Both the position numbers and the translations under genes were made by a program. Shown here piece after piece: positions 35,083-45,697 of a stretch of DNA of 64,000 nucleotides; within the stretch, counting starts at the first letter, position 1; the number at the start of each line of letters is the position of its first letter. Origin of the DNA: Pirellulales bacterium (GTDB taxonomy: Bacteria > Planctomycetota > Planctomycetia > Pirellulales > JALHPA01); the NCBI GenBank assembly GCA_033762255.1, contig JANRLT010000021.1:248001-312000 (forward strand). The letters run 5' to 3'. The notes below the pieces were generated by a model, which saw only the letters and a program-made list of their open reading frames with translations, searched no databases and had not been told where the DNA came from.

Positions 35083-36144
35083 ATGAATCATGAGCCAATC
35101 ATCGCCACGCGTTGGATCGGAGAGACGGATGGCTATTTGGAACTGCTGGACCAAACCCTGTTGCCGGGTCAAATCACGCGCTTAGCCTGCCGCGACGTTC
35201 CCACCGTTTTTGAGGCGATCCGCGCCCTCCGCGTCCGCGGCGCGCCCGCCATCGGCATTGCCGCCGCCTATGGAACCGTCTTGGGCGTGCATCATCTCCG
35301 TCCCACAAATACCAGCGAGTGGTTAACAGCACTGGAGAGCGTGACCGCGGAATTGGCCCAATCCCGCCCCACGGCGGTGAATTTGTTTTGGGCGTTGGAG
35401 CGCATGCGACAATTTGGGCGGGAACAAGCCAGCAAGTCGGTCGAGGTAGCCTTTTTAACAGAGCAACTCCTGGCAGAGGCTCATCGCATTCGCGCGGAAG
35501 ACGCCGCCATGTGCCGGGCCATTGGACAATACGGGGCGGAGCTATTGCCAGCCAATCGCGGCGTCTTGACGCACTGCAACACCGGATCACTGGCCACGGC
35601 CGAGTATGGCACAGCGCTGGCGGCCATTTACACCGCGCACGCCCAGGGAAAAAACATACAGGTGTATGCCGATGAAACGCGGCCGCTGTTACAGGGCGCG
35701 CGCTTGACCACGTGGGAACTGCAACAGGCGGGCGTGCCGGTAACGTTGATATGTGATAATATGGCCGCCACAGTCTTACGCGCGGGTCAGGTGGGGGCGG
35801 TGATCGTGGGTGCGGACCGGATCGCCGCGAACGGCGACGCCGCGAACAAGATCGGCACGTATGGTCTGGCAATCCTAGCCCACTACCACCAGGTGCCGTT
35901 TTATGTGGCGGCCCCTTCCAGCACTTTTGATCTCAATATTTCGAACGGCGCGGGGATTCCCATCGAACAGCGTGATCCGCGCGAAGTGACGGAAGCTTTT
36001 GGCCGAAGGACAGCCCCGGCTGATACGCGGGTGTTTAACCCGGCCTTTGACGTGACCCCCGCGGAGTTGATCACGGCGCTGGTGACCGAGCGGGGTATCA
36101 TTCGCCCGGTCACGGCGGCTAATATCGCAAAACTTCTAGGCTAA
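35083..36144 (+). CDS. mtnA: S-methyl-5-thioribose-1-phosphate isomerase
   Basis: MtnA interconverts methylthioribose-1-phosphate and methylthioribulose-1-phosphate in methionine salvage. The 353 residues match the eIF2B-like family: RVRGAPAIGIAAAYG near residue 47, the catalytic-cysteine loop THCNTGSLATAEYGTALA, ADETRPLLQGARLTTWEL and the catalytic-Asp segment VGADRIAANGDAANKIGTYGLA. No other methionine-salvage gene is adjacent, so the rest of the pathway, or a methylthioadenosine shunt, must be elsewhere. Confidence 0.96.
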   Translation: MNHEPIIATRWIGETDGYLELLDQTLLPGQITRLACRDVPTVFEAIRALRVRGAPAIGIAAAYGTVLGVHHLRPTNTSEWLTALESVTAELAQSRPTAVNLFWALERMRQFGREQASKSVEVAFLTEQLLAEAHRIRAEDAAMCRAIGQYGAELLPANRGVLTHCNTGSLATAEYGTALAAIYTAHAQGKNIQVYADETRPLLQGARLTTWELQQAGVPVTLICDNMAATVLRAGQVGAVIVGADRIAANGDAANKIGTYGLAILAHYHQVPFYVAAPSSTFDLNISNGAGIPIEQRDPREVTEAFGRRTAPADTRVFNPAFDVTPAELITALVTERGIIRPVTAANIAKLLG

Positions 36145-36394
36145 GGGGCGTCAAGCCGCGCCGCGAAGCTTTGGACGCGCTGAAACGCTTGCTCAAAGTT
36201 GAACTGGTCAAAATCGGCGGAGCCCCGTTTAAAAGAATGCTTTATTCCTATGAGGGGTTCGCAGCTTTGTATTCTATTTCGAGAATATTGCGTCAACGAC
36301 AATATTGGCAAAATGGAATACAAGACAGTCATTTTGGAAGATAACTTTGGTGATAAGTGTCAATTATTCATTTAATAGCAAACTGGGGTAGAGT

Positions 36395-36859
36395 GTGGAA
36401 TTTTTTGCTTTTTGCACCGCTGTGTTTTTCTCAGCTTTCATCTATGCGGGATTCTGTGCTTTGCTTTCTTGGGTTGGGGGATGGTGGCAACTTGGCAATT
36501 TGTATCCAGCTACCATAAAAGAATCTGGCAGTGAATTCTGGATGATTTCTGGCTCATTCGGTTGGCCGCCCTTTGCCGCCTCTTATGGTCGATGTTTGTT
36601 TGTGACAGTGACTTCGCGTGGTTTGCGAATTTCGATATTCTTCTTATTCAGGCCATTTCACCCTCCCTTATTTTTTCCCTGGGAAAGGGTCCTACGAGGC
36701 GATTTTCATTATGAATTGTTCTACCGCGCGCTTTCCATTGAATTAGTGGACTATCACACTCCAATAGTGTTGTACGGTCGCGCGGCACAACCGATAGCGG
36801 ATGCCTTCAGCCAATGGCAATGCGATCGGCAAACGGAGGAAGAACTCGCGGAATTATAA
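36395..36859 (+). CDS. Small membrane protein of unknown function
   Basis: The product of 154 residues has a hydrophobic N-terminus (FFAFCTAVFFSAFIYAGFCALLSWVGGWW) and a second hydrophobic stretch near residue 75 (ISIFFLFRPFHPPLFF). Between them lies a polar region with SFGWPPFAAS. The tail is acidic and helical. No family is recognised. The start is GTG 36395 after GGGGTAGA. It is AT-richer than average and may be a lineage-specific gene. Confidence 0.45.
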   Translation: MEFFAFCTAVFFSAFIYAGFCALLSWVGGWWQLGNLYPATIKESGSEFWMISGSFGWPPFAASYGRCLFVTVTSRGLRISIFFLFRPFHPPLFFPWERVLRGDFHYELFYRALSIELVDYHTPIVLYGRAAQPIADAFSQWQCDRQTEEELAEL

Positions 36860-36940
36860 ACTGAAAGAAAGTCATTCATTAAGGCAACTGCGGCTTACAG
36901 CTTATTTTAAAGTTCAAGACCAAGCCCTCGTCCCTGTACC

Positions 36941-37861
36941 CTACCCCCTTTCCTCCCGTACCCCTCGCTGACGCAGCGCCTCATAAAATAAAACCGCCGC
37001 CGCCGCGGAGACATTTAAACTATCCGCAATGCCCAGCATCGGGAGCGCGATAGGCACAATCATCGCAGAGGGTGAAGAGTCGTCGGCATTTTGGGGCGCA
37101 CTGGGGTTGGGAAATCCCTGCCAAGCTATGTCCAGCCCTTCGTCTTCGCTTCCCAGGGCAATGGCGCACGGAATGGTAAAATCAACCTCCGTGTAACTCT
37201 GTTCCGCATCCAGACTGGCGGCATAGATAACTGCCACATTTCGCCGTAACCACGAAAGCGCATTTTGTTCGGTGGCCGTGCAGCAGGGAACGTGGAAAAT
37301 TGTCCCCAGGCTGGCCCGAATGGTATTGGGGTTCCACAATTCGGCGTTTTCCCCCGCGACGATTACTCCCGTCACCCCCGCGCCATCCGCGCTGCGCATT
37401 GCCGCCCCCACATTACCTGGTTTTTCCACATCCACCAGGACGCCATACAAGGGAGGTTGGGTATTTGGCAAATGTAAAAAATTCTCCAGTTTTCGCACCG
37501 GGGCCTGGGCCACCGCAAGAAAACCCTCCGCCCGTTCGCCATAGGCCAGGCGTTCAAAGACTTTGGAGCTGACGGGGAGCAGTTCGGGAAAGACGCTTTC
37601 CGTCCCGGGGTGAGCGGACAATTCCTCCGGACTATTCGCAGGGAAACTTCCTTGTTGAATGATAAACAGCAGGTCACTCCCCTCGGACGTATGCACCCAT
37701 TCCTGGCAGTAGTACAACTCGGTCAGCGTGATCCCCGACTGCCAGGCGCGCAGAATTTCCCGCGCTCCATCAATCAGAAAGCGGCCAGACTTGCGCCGTT
37801 GCCGGGAATCGCGCAGGCGAATCGCTGCCTTTACCCGTGGATTTTGCAAACTGGTAATCAT
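36941..37861 (-). CDS. TrmH/SpoU-family RNA 2'-O-methyltransferase
   Basis: The protein of about 306 residues has the SPOUT knot: VLVDVEKPGNVGAAMRSADGAGVTGVIVAG (motif 1, with N and R), IALGSEDEGL (motif 2) and LGIADSLNVSAAAAVLFYEALRQR (motif 3). The N-terminal part (MITSLQNPRVKAAIRLRDSRQRRKSGRFLIDGAREI) is the L30e-like substrate-binding domain of RlmB/TsnR-like enzymes. It probably methylates a ribose in rRNA or tRNA, though the target is not determined. ATG 37861 begins the recognisable domain; an upstream frame to 37972 is doubtful. Confidence 0.9.
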   Translation of the reverse strand: MITSLQNPRVKAAIRLRDSRQRRKSGRFLIDGAREILRAWQSGITLTELYYCQEWVHTSEGSDLLFIIQQGSFPANSPEELSAHPGTESVFPELLPVSSKVFERLAYGERAEGFLAVAQAPVRKLENFLHLPNTQPPLYGVLVDVEKPGNVGAAMRSADGAGVTGVIVAGENAELWNPNTIRASLGTIFHVPCCTATEQNALSWLRRNVAVIYAASLDAEQSYTEVDFTIPCAIALGSEDEGLDIAWQGFPNPSAPQNADDSSPSAMIVPIALPMLGIADSLNVSAAAAVLFYEALRQRGVREERG

Positions 37862-38109
37862 GCAAAAGGCAATAGAAAGGGAATCGCACGGCCATTCAAA
37901 ATGAGCTAGTGCCCTGTCAACGATTCCTTTGCGGCTGAACCGGAGGGTGTTAACCAGCGGTGCGAGCGGCAAGAAGCGGGGACTCGGGCCCTGCGGCTGA
38001 TCCGCCTAACTCGAATCTTCAGCGTTGACACAGAACTAACTCTCATTCCCAGATTAGAAATAAAGTCGGCTCATGTCGAGAGAATATGGGATAATAGGCC
38101 CTAGGGAAC

Positions 38110-40461
38110 TTATAGGCCCAGCTTGTCGATGAGGACCAGCATTCCCTGGCAATCGACCCCCTGTTGTTGCGCTTCGGTCCATAATTGCCGCGCGTCGGCG
38201 ATTTTATTTACTTTCACTTGCACAAAGTAAAATGCCCCCAAGATGGCTTTATTTCCTGGTTCGCTGTTAAACCATTTTTTCGCGATGACCACCGCCAGTC
38301 CCGTGGGCAGACTGTTGAATTTAAAGTTTTCATTTTTACCATTGCGGCGGATCGTGATTTCGCTGGCGGTGGAGTTAACCACATTGGCCTTGCTGCTGCC
38401 GATTTCAATTTCGCCGTCCAAGGTCCGCATCGATTCTTGCACTGCGCTCCAGAACTCGCGAGTGTACTCGGCGACTTCTTCCATGGATTGCAAATGCGCT
38501 TGCAAATCCGCGCTCACCGCCAACTCGCGCGCGGATTTAAGTTTTTCCACGGCAAAATCAAAGTTGCGCTCCGCCAAGCCTGAACGGACTTCGCGCAATA
38601 TGTCCCAAAACGCCTTTTCCTGCTCCGCTGTCGCCTGGACCGGCGGTGGAGTGTTTTGGGCGGGAGGCACTGACTGGGGAGGCACCGGCTGAGCTGAAAC
38701 GGGCTGAGATGGCTCTGACTGCGGCGAGCCAGCAGGTGGGGTACTGGGTTGCGACGCAATGCCTGGGCCGGGGTTGGGGGCTGGCATGGGCGTTGGATTT
38801 GTCGGCGAAGTTACATTACCCGGTGCGGAAGGCGGAGGCGTCGTCGCATTTGGCGCGGGTAAAGCAGGCGCGGTCGTTAGTTCCGCCGATGTGACAGCAT
38901 CTGATTTCGGCGGATTAGTTGCTTCCCCCGGTGGTTTCACCTGTCCTGGCGGAGGCGCTATGGTTGAATTTGTAACACTTTTGGCGGTTTGGGCGGGACT
39001 GGCGGGAGGATCCGCTGGCGGAGAGAGTGTATTGGGTAATTCCGCTGCTGGCGCTGGTGGGGTCAAAACGGGCATAGTCTTGGACTGCGCCGGATTAAAA
39101 GGAACCTTTGAAGAAGCAGCATTGTTTCGTGTTGGAGTTGCTGGCGACGAACTTAGTCGTTTCGAGCTAGAATCTGAATTCTGCGCGATTTCCACGGGGC
39201 TCTTGGAATTACCTGCAAAACTGGCCAGAACAAAAACCAGAATCATTCCCCCTAGCATGACACCTGCAAATAACGCGTATGTTTGCGCGGCGTTATGACG
39301 ACGATTTAGAGCATGGGCCACAGAAGTCCGGGCAGGCGCGGACGTTTGACCGGAAAGAACCGCACTGCTTGTCTCGTTCGTTGGTAATGACGTCCCGGGA
39401 GACATGGGGTAGCGGTCCATTAACAAAGTGGACGCCGTGGTCTCGGGCCTTAACGGGGCCATTGGGTCATGGCCGGCAACTTGGACGGGCAATAAAGGAT
39501 TCGCAGGTTGATTGACGGCGGCAGCCGGCGTCACCACGGCAGGATAACTCATCCCGGGCGGATATTGGCCTGAAACATACTGCCCCGGGGGATAGCCGGG
39601 GTGTGTCGAGGCACTGCCCGGGGGAGAATGCTGTGCCGCCAAATGGGCCGGTAATAAATGCGGCGGCAACAATCCCGATGAAGCTTCAAGAGGAACAGGC
39701 TGGCCAGTCGCTGGAAACGGCGTATAGTAGCTAGCCGTTCCCCCTGAATAAGCCGGAGCCACGGCGGAAGGATCTAGGGACGGATGTCCTCCAGAAGCTG
39801 ACTGCGGAAATTGTGCGGGAAAATACCCTCCTGGACCGTAAACGGGGGGACTATAAGCCGGTTGACCTACGGGTGGCGCAGAGGGAACAAAAGATGGCGG
39901 AGCCGAGACGGGCGGCGCAACCGGGGGAGGGACAGGTGGAGCCAATGGGATGGATGATGCGAAGTCGCGCGGCTGTTCACCCCCCCCCTGAGCGATATGT
40001 TCCGGCACCGGGACCTGTTGGGACGCATTCGCGGTGGAAGAGCTAATCGCGGCGACTGGTTCCGCCAGGGTCAGTGGTTTACGCGGAGCAGCCCCTTCAA
40101 CACCGTAAATTTTACGCCCCTTCGAGGGAGCGGCCTCTCGGTTTAATTTGATTTGTAATTTCAAACTTTCGTCATATTCGCGCTTATGGCGGGGATGCGA
40201 AAGAGTGCTTTGGGCGGCGGCCAATTCTCCGACCAGGCGTTGCCAGACCTCGCGATGGGTTTCAGGCGTAATTTTTAACAGACGACTTAACTGACGTTCG
40301 GCGGCCTGGGTAATCAAGCCGGTGTTCGCCTCAAACAGCTCTAAATTCAATAGCTGATAGTGGTTAGGCGTTTCACCACTGGTATTTTCACTACTTATGT
40401 GATTACCCGCGATGTTATCCAAGCCCAACCAAGTCCGATACGGATTAAACGTGTCTTTCAT
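38110..40461 (-). CDS. Large Pro-rich membrane protein with J-like N-terminus lacking HPD
   Basis: The product has 783 residues. Residues 1-105 hold a J-domain-like element, with TWLGL..., NHYQLLNLELFE and SHPRHKREYDESL, as seen in many planctomycete proteins; the HPD tripeptide is absent. A Pro/Ala/Ser-rich part follows (about 150-380), then one membrane helix (TYALFAGVMLGGMILVFVLASF, about 390-412), another Pro/Ser/Thr-rich region (about 430-620) and a compact C-terminal domain beginning AFWDILREVRSGLAERNFDFAVEKL. No known enzyme motif appears. Topology: N-terminus inside and C-terminal domain outside, if the helix works as a signal anchor. Function unknown. Confidence 0.7.
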   Translation of the reverse strand: MKDTFNPYRTWLGLDNIAGNHISSENTSGETPNHYQLLNLELFEANTGLITQAAERQLSRLLKITPETHREVWQRLVGELAAAQSTLSHPRHKREYDESLKLQIKLNREAAPSKGRKIYGVEGAAPRKPLTLAEPVAAISSSTANASQQVPVPEHIAQGGGEQPRDFASSIPLAPPVPPPVAPPVSAPPSFVPSAPPVGQPAYSPPVYGPGGYFPAQFPQSASGGHPSLDPSAVAPAYSGGTASYYTPFPATGQPVPLEASSGLLPPHLLPAHLAAQHSPPGSASTHPGYPPGQYVSGQYPPGMSYPAVVTPAAAVNQPANPLLPVQVAGHDPMAPLRPETTASTLLMDRYPMSPGTSLPTNETSSAVLSGQTSAPARTSVAHALNRRHNAAQTYALFAGVMLGGMILVFVLASFAGNSKSPVEIAQNSDSSSKRLSSSPATPTRNNAASSKVPFNPAQSKTMPVLTPPAPAAELPNTLSPPADPPASPAQTAKSVTNSTIAPPPGQVKPPGEATNPPKSDAVTSAELTTAPALPAPNATTPPPSAPGNVTSPTNPTPMPAPNPGPGIASQPSTPPAGSPQSEPSQPVSAQPVPPQSVPPAQNTPPPVQATAEQEKAFWDILREVRSGLAERNFDFAVEKLKSARELAVSADLQAHLQSMEEVAEYTREFWSAVQESMRTLDGEIEIGSSKANVVNSTASEITIRRNGKNENFKFNSLPTGLAVVIAKKWFNSEPGNKAILGAFYFVQVKVNKIADARQLWTEAQQQGVDCQGMLVLIDKLGL

Positions 40462-40993
40462 GGAGTCAAATCAGCATGGTGAAAACGAGCATCCGCCAGA
40501 ATCATCCTGTAGTACTCAGCGATTACGGCACAACCCAGCGGGAGAAAAGCCTTCCCCACCATCAAATCCAGCGTCAACAGTCAGAAATTTATTGTAACAC
40601 AAGCAAAAGCGGCGGGCTGACGGATTTTTTTAAGGAAAAAATAGTCAAAAAATCCGCAATCCGGGTCGGTCATTCGCCTACGCCTACAAATACAACCAGC
40701 AAACAACTAATAAATAGACTCTGCCCGGGGAGCAATGTTCCTAAAAATTTGCCTCGAAGAAACAAAATTCCCGAAAACCTTTCGCAAATTTTTGGAGATT
40801 TTATTCCCTAAGAGATTAGGAACGCATGCAGACTGAATGTCCCCAAGTGAACAAATGCCCAAGTAGGGTGTTATGCCTGCTAGCAAGCTAGAGGATGGAA
40901 TATAGCATGCGAGCCCAGGTTATACCTAACTTAGCCCAAAGCTAAATTGCCGTCTCATGGAGGGGAGGCGCTCTGTAGCGACAGCAAAAAGGC
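40462..40993. other. Intergenic region without recognised genes
   Basis: About 530 bases between two minus-strand genes. A 111-codon frame (40476-40811, plus) lacks a ribosome site and its sequence looks random. The far end carries the ilvB terminator. Confidence 0.4.
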
Positions 40994-41025
40994 CCTAGTT
41001 AAACCCGCGGAACGGGTCAGCTAGG
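40986..41025 (-). terminator. Rho-independent terminator of ilvB
   Basis: On the minus strand CCTAG pairs with CTAGG and inside ACCCG pairs with CGGGT, followed by GCCTTTTT. It lies 15 bases after the ilvB stop. Confidence 0.8.
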
Positions 41026-41040
41026 ATCTTTCATCAGTGA

Positions 41041-42807
41041 TTATTCCTTGATGATGTCACGGACGGTCATGCCGGACGGGATCATCGGCAGGACATGCTC
41101 TTGATACGGGACTTCGACATCCAACACATACGGCCCATCATAGGCAAGCATCTCCTTGAGCGCATCGACCAGTTCGGATTTCTTTTTGACATAGCGGGCA
41201 CCGCAGCCAAAACCCTTGGCAATCTGGACAAAGTTGGGGTAACGCTCGGAGGCCGGTTTGCCGTGCCCTTGGCCGATGGCCTCGGGATTGTCGATCGGAC
41301 CTAAATAGGTATGAGCGCGATTCCCCTTAAAAAAGCGGTCTTCCCACTGCACCACCATGCCCAGGTGTTGGTTATTTAGCAACAGCACTTTGACGGGTAT
41401 CTTTTCGCAGACGCAGGTGGCTAGTTCCTGGATATTCATCAAAAAGCTGCCATCCCCGTCAATGTCAATGACGTGTTTGTCGGGGTGGGCGACCTTGGCC
41501 CCCATGGCGGCCGGCAGGCCAAAGCCCATAGTTCCCAGGCCCGAACTAGACATCCACGTCCGCGGCTCCATGAACTTGTAAAATTGCGCCGCCCACATTT
41601 GATGTTGGCCAACGCCAACGCTGATGATCGTGTTTTCGCCACGGGTCAGCTTCCACAATTCATGAATCGCCAGTTGCTGGGTGATCGCGTCGATTTCCGG
41701 AATCTTGTATGGATCCTGCGATTTCCAAGAAGAAATTTGTTCCAGCCACGGTTCCAGCCCCGTTGGAGCCTCGACAATTTTATTTAACTCGCTCAAAAAG
41801 TACTTCACATCACTGACAATCGGAATATGGGCGTCCTTATTCTTATTCAGTTCCGAGGGGTCGATATCGACATGTAAAATAAAGGCATTTTTGGCAAATT
41901 CCTCTTTCTTGCCGGTGACGCGGTCATCAAATCGCACGCCCAGCGCGATGAGCAGATCGCATTCATCGACGGCATAGTTGGAATAAACGCTGCCATGCAT
42001 GCCCAACATATCCAACCACAGGGGGCCTTCACCCCGGACCGCCCCAAGTCCCATGACCGTGGTGGTGATGGGAATGCCGGTTTTGCGAACGAATTCCCGC
42101 AGTGCGTCGCTAGCTCCGGAGCTAATGACCCCGCCGCCGGCATAAATCACCGGACGTTTGGCTTGCTTAATGGCGGCGGCTGCTTGGGCGATTTGCTCCG
42201 GCTTGGCCAGACGTTCGGAAATTTTATAACCGGGCAGATTCATCGGCACATCAAAATCGGGAACGATTTGCGCCATTTGGACGTTCTTGGGCAAATCAAC
42301 CAACACCGGTCCCTGGCGGCCCGTGGTGGCAATATGAAACGCCTCGCGCATGACACGGGCGATATCATTAACATGCGTGACCAGATAATGATGCTTGGTA
42401 ATGCCGCGGCAGACCTCCACAATGGGGGTTTCTTGAAAAGCATCCGAGCCGATAACCGGAGTGCCGACCTGGCCGGTCAAGGCAATCAAGGGGACACTGT
42501 CCATCTTGGCATCGGCAATGGCGGTGACCAGATTGAGCGCGCCAGGGCCGCTGGTCCCCATGCAGACTCCCGGTCGGCCAGTCGTGCGGGCGTACCCTTG
42601 TGCCGCAAATGCCCCCCCCTGTTCATGGCGTGGCAATATGGTCCGGATTTGGTCTTTATACCGCGTTAACGACTGGTGCAGCGGCATGCTCGCTCCACCG
42701 GGATAGGCAAATATCACATCCGTTCCCTGATTGATCAGGGATTGGATCACTACGTCCGCACCATTGATTAACTGATTTGCCGCACGCGGTTTAGTCACTG
42801 TGGCCAC
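41041..42807 (-). CDS. ilvB: Acetolactate synthase large subunit
   Basis: IlvB condenses two pyruvates, or pyruvate with 2-oxobutyrate, in the first common step of branched-chain amino-acid synthesis. The roughly 588-residue protein shows [17 protein letters not shown], the catalytic-glutamate loop [35 protein letters not shown] and the cofactor motif [12 protein letters not shown] to [11 protein letters not shown]. The start is placed at GTG 42807, six bases after GAGG; ATG 42861 would give 606 residues. The regulatory subunit gene ilvN is not next to it, contrary to the common pairing. Confidence 0.94.
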   Translation of the reverse strand: MATVTKPRAANQLINGADVVIQSLINQGTDVIFAYPGGASMPLHQSLTRYKDQIRTILPRHEQGGAFAAQGYARTTGRPGVCMGTSGPGALNLVTAIADAKMDSVPLIALTGQVGTPVIGSDAFQETPIVEVCRGITKHHYLVTHVNDIARVMREAFHIATTGRQGPVLVDLPKNVQMAQIVPDFDVPMNLPGYKISERLAKPEQIAQAAAAIKQAKRPVIYAGGGVISSGASDALREFVRKTGIPITTTVMGLGAVRGEGPLWLDMLGMHGSVYSNYAVDECDLLIALGVRFDDRVTGKKEEFAKNAFILHVDIDPSELNKNKDAHIPIVSDVKYFLSELNKIVEAPTGLEPWLEQISSWKSQDPYKIPEIDAITQQLAIHELWKLTRGENTIISVGVGQHQMWAAQFYKFMEPRTWMSSSGLGTMGFGLPAAMGAKVAHPDKHVIDIDGDGSFLMNIQELATCVCEKIPVKVLLLNNQHLGMVVQWEDRFFKGNRAHTYLGPIDNPEAIGQGHGKPASERYPNFVQIAKGFGCGARYVKKKSELVDALKEMLAYDGPYVLDVEVPYQEHVLPMIPSGMTVRDIIKE

Positions 42808-43023
42808 ATCAAACCTCGGTAAAGTCCCATGAAAAAACAAATAACACGATTCCGCCACCAAAAATACTGTTTAGCCGCCAATTTTGCCTAATCAATTGAA
42901 GATAAATGCCAATCCCATTTCCCGCAACTCAAAATTCTCCGGCCAAGCTTTTAGCATAGACCGTAACAGGCTATTTGCCCACATTTCTTGGATATTTTCC
43001 CGGGTGAAATCCCGGTTTTTAGC

Positions 43024-44160
43024 TTAAAATTGTTCCAAATATAATAAATTATGCCGGGTTTCGGCTTGCTCCGGTTCAACCGCCAAAATCTCCCCTAAGA
43101 TGGCTTTCCCGCGACGAACTTCACCATGACTGGCCAGTTGGATCGCCGTGGCATTCAGGGCGGCCCATAAATTGGCCCGCGCGGCGTCGTGCCGGGGATC
43201 CGCCTGACACGCGCCTAGCAACAGCTTTGCCGCGTAGCAATAGTCACCCCGTTGGTAGGCATCCCCCCCTCGATTGTACAACATCAAGCCCAAAATTGCC
43301 CGCCGGGTCACTTGTCGTTCAGCGGGATGGGGAGCGAAGGGCCAATCCACCCTGTCGGCAAATTCCATCGTGCGCTTCGATGCATTTTGCACATGCACAC
43401 TCGAGGAATGTTGCAAAAGGGACACCCCATCCAAGCCTAGGTTCGCTGGGCTAAATAGCGTCTGTACTTTTGGCAATTCTGGTAAAATGGATAAAGCGGA
43501 ATCTAATCGCAAAAACACATTCTCAGGTGCGGTTGGCTCTATAGGCAAACACGCGATTTCCGCTGTGGAGGGGGCCGCGTCAGGATCATTGTCCCCCCAA
43601 AAAGGACCAATAATCGCCACACGGCAATGCCCTTCCCGGCAGAGACCAACGGCGGGTATATCCAAATCGTTTGCCAGGGCCAAATACAGCACTGTGCCGC
43701 TTAGACAGTTGAATTTACCCGTGCGGACGAGACTTTGTAAATCGCTCGCTTGGGGGTCATATTTTAGCAATGCATGCCGCCGCAACCACAGCAATAGGTT
43801 CGCCGACCGATGCCATGTCTGATGAACAGCGAGGTTCCTGGTAGCCCCGGTTTCCAGCTCGCCTAATTCCATTTTGCACCGGGCCAGCCAGGCCTGATAA
43901 ACTCGGGCAAACAGAGGCCAGTCCTCACTCTTATTTCCTCCCGCAAGCCAAGCCTCATGCAAAAAATCCGCAGAATTTGTCAAATTTTCAGAAACAGAAA
44001 AACAGTCCTCAAGGTCTAATTTTAGTTCCTTTGCAGTTGCTACGGTTTCGCTGCCTAGCAAAACTCGAATATTAGCCACCCACGCGGGACCTAAGTTTTG
44101 CTGAGTTGCAGGTTCAGCGGCAAAACTGGGAAAAGAGAGACAGCAAAGGCAAAAAATCAT
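43024..44160 (-). CDS. Exported transglutaminase-like protein with TPR-like C-terminus
   Basis: This protein of about 378 residues begins with a short signal peptide (MIFCLCCLSFPSFAAEPA). Residues about 160-200 read KFNCLSGTVLYLALANDLDIPAVGLCREGHCRVAIIG, matching a transglutaminase-like core with a Cys and a later His; the third catalytic residue is probably Asp or Asn further on. The C-terminal part (about 300-378) is TPR-like: GGDAYQRGDYCYAAKLLLGACQADPRHDAA and GKAILGEILAVEPEQAETRHN. The cysteine protease or crosslinking activity is an inference from the fold. ATG 44160 is preferred over 44229. Confidence 0.68.
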   Translation of the reverse strand: MIFCLCCLSFPSFAAEPATQQNLGPAWVANIRVLLGSETVATAKELKLDLEDCFSVSENLTNSADFLHEAWLAGGNKSEDWPLFARVYQAWLARCKMELGELETGATRNLAVHQTWHRSANLLLWLRRHALLKYDPQASDLQSLVRTGKFNCLSGTVLYLALANDLDIPAVGLCREGHCRVAIIGPFWGDNDPDAAPSTAEIACLPIEPTAPENVFLRLDSALSILPELPKVQTLFSPANLGLDGVSLLQHSSSVHVQNASKRTMEFADRVDWPFAPHPAERQVTRRAILGLMLYNRGGDAYQRGDYCYAAKLLLGACQADPRHDAARANLWAALNATAIQLASHGEVRRGKAILGEILAVEPEQAETRHNLLYLEQF

Positions 44161-44446
44161 GCAATTTTTTGCCGCGCATCTTTCACCCCTTAGTTCCTGG
44201 GCACGATCATTTCCTAGTTTTTTGAGCATACGAACTGGTTTATTTATCCGCCAATTTCAGAAAATCTGGGTAGTATGGGAAATTTAGGTCAAGCCGTTCC
44301 TTGAGGTTCTTTAAAAATCAAGAATGCCGCTCTCGACAGAAAAAAACAGAATTCATAGGATCAGATTTTACCACCTGTAACATTTGGATTAGATTTACTA
44401 GCGATTTGTTGGGCTCTCTATTTTTTTCTGTACACCACGTCGGTTT

Positions 44447-45586
44447 ATGGAATTGCAGTTATCCACCCATGCTCCCGCACTACGGTCAACAGCGCCGTTT
44501 CCGGCGTCCGAGCAACACCTGCGGTCCCTGCTGACCCAGTTTTCTGGTCAATTCCCCCCGTTTCAACCCTCGCGCATGCTGCGGGGGGGGCATTTGCAAA
44601 CTCTGGCGGGCGTTTATTACCCCAGTTGGACCCTTCCTTACCGCGCGCAGCGGCATTTGGTCCAGCTTTGTGACGGTGACCAACTGGTCCTGCATGACGA
44701 CTGTCCGCCAAATTGGCGGGTTGGCGACCGAACTGCAATGTTAATTCATGGGCTAAGCGGTTCTTATCAAAGCTCATACATGATTCGGACGGCGGGACGG
44801 CTTAATGAGCGCGGGATACGCGTCTTTCGACTGGATTTGCGCGGCTGCGGGGCAGGTGTGGGTTTGGCGCGGCACCCGTATCATAGCGGTCGGTCCGACG
44901 ATGCGATCGCCGCCATTGAGCAGGCCGCCGCACTCTCTTCGGGCAGCCCCTTGACACTGATCGGTTTTTCACTGGGGGGGAATGTCTCGCTCAAACTCGC
45001 CGGCGAAGTGGGCTCAACGACCTGCGGCGGTTTGGATAGCGTCCTGGCGGTATGTCCGCCGATCAATCTGGCCCGCTGTTCACGTTCGCTCATGTCCTGG
45101 CCCAAATTGTACTATGACCGCTACTTTGCCAAATTGCTGCGCGCGGAAATAGCCCGGTTGTATGCCAGCCGAGAAGATGCCATGCGCATCAATGCCGCGC
45201 GTCTGCCGAGGCGAATCCAGGATTTTGACGAATACTATACCGCGCCGATGAGCGGGTTTGAGTCGGCGGAAGATTACTACACCCAGTGCAGCGCTGCTCG
45301 TTTTTTGTCCTCCATTCGCAAACCAACGTTGATTATCGCCGCCGCGGATGATCCCTTAATTCCCGTGGAAATCTTTGCCGACGCGCAACTTTCGTCGTCG
45401 ATTGACCTGCGAATTTATGCGGGGGCGGGACATATGGGCTTTGTCGCCCGCCGAGGGGTCGATCCCGACCGCAGATGGCTGGACTGGAGAATCGTGGATT
45501 GGGTATGCGCCTGGGATCGGGCGAGCCGCCAGTTGCCGTCCCTTTGCGGACCGCATTGGCCAGCGGAGCTAACCCGCCTATCCTAG
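44447..45586 (+). CDS. YheT-type alpha/beta hydrolase
   Basis: This 379-residue protein resembles the YheT/ABHD1-3 group. The N-terminal SRMLRGGHLQTLAGVYYP is a group mark. The nucleophile elbow is LIGFSLGGNVSLKL (Ser), the acid lies in AAADDPLIP and the His in YAGAGHMGFV, so the triad is complete. Substrates of bacterial members are poorly known (lipid or ester hydrolysis). The first 40 residues are variable and the start could be at any of a few nearby Met codons. It lies 39 bases before the tRNA gene. Confidence 0.88.
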   Translation: MELQLSTHAPALRSTAPFPASEQHLRSLLTQFSGQFPPFQPSRMLRGGHLQTLAGVYYPSWTLPYRAQRHLVQLCDGDQLVLHDDCPPNWRVGDRTAMLIHGLSGSYQSSYMIRTAGRLNERGIRVFRLDLRGCGAGVGLARHPYHSGRSDDAIAAIEQAAALSSGSPLTLIGFSLGGNVSLKLAGEVGSTTCGGLDSVLAVCPPINLARCSRSLMSWPKLYYDRYFAKLLRAEIARLYASREDAMRINAARLPRRIQDFDEYYTAPMSGFESAEDYYTQCSAARFLSSIRKPTLIIAAADDPLIPVEIFADAQLSSSIDLRIYAGAGHMGFVARRGVDPDRRWLDWRIVDWVCAWDRASRQLPSLCGPHWPAELTRLS

Positions 45587-45624
45587 ACATGCCCGGCAGC
45601 AGTGGTTAAAATAATTTTTTCCAG

Positions 45625-45697
<73 letters not shown>

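Noticed and set aside
36141-36332. 63-codon minus-strand frame after mtnA, possible gene remnant
   Set aside because: The end of the peptide looks somewhat protein-like, but there is no ribosome site, it overlaps the mtnA stop and no family is recognised.
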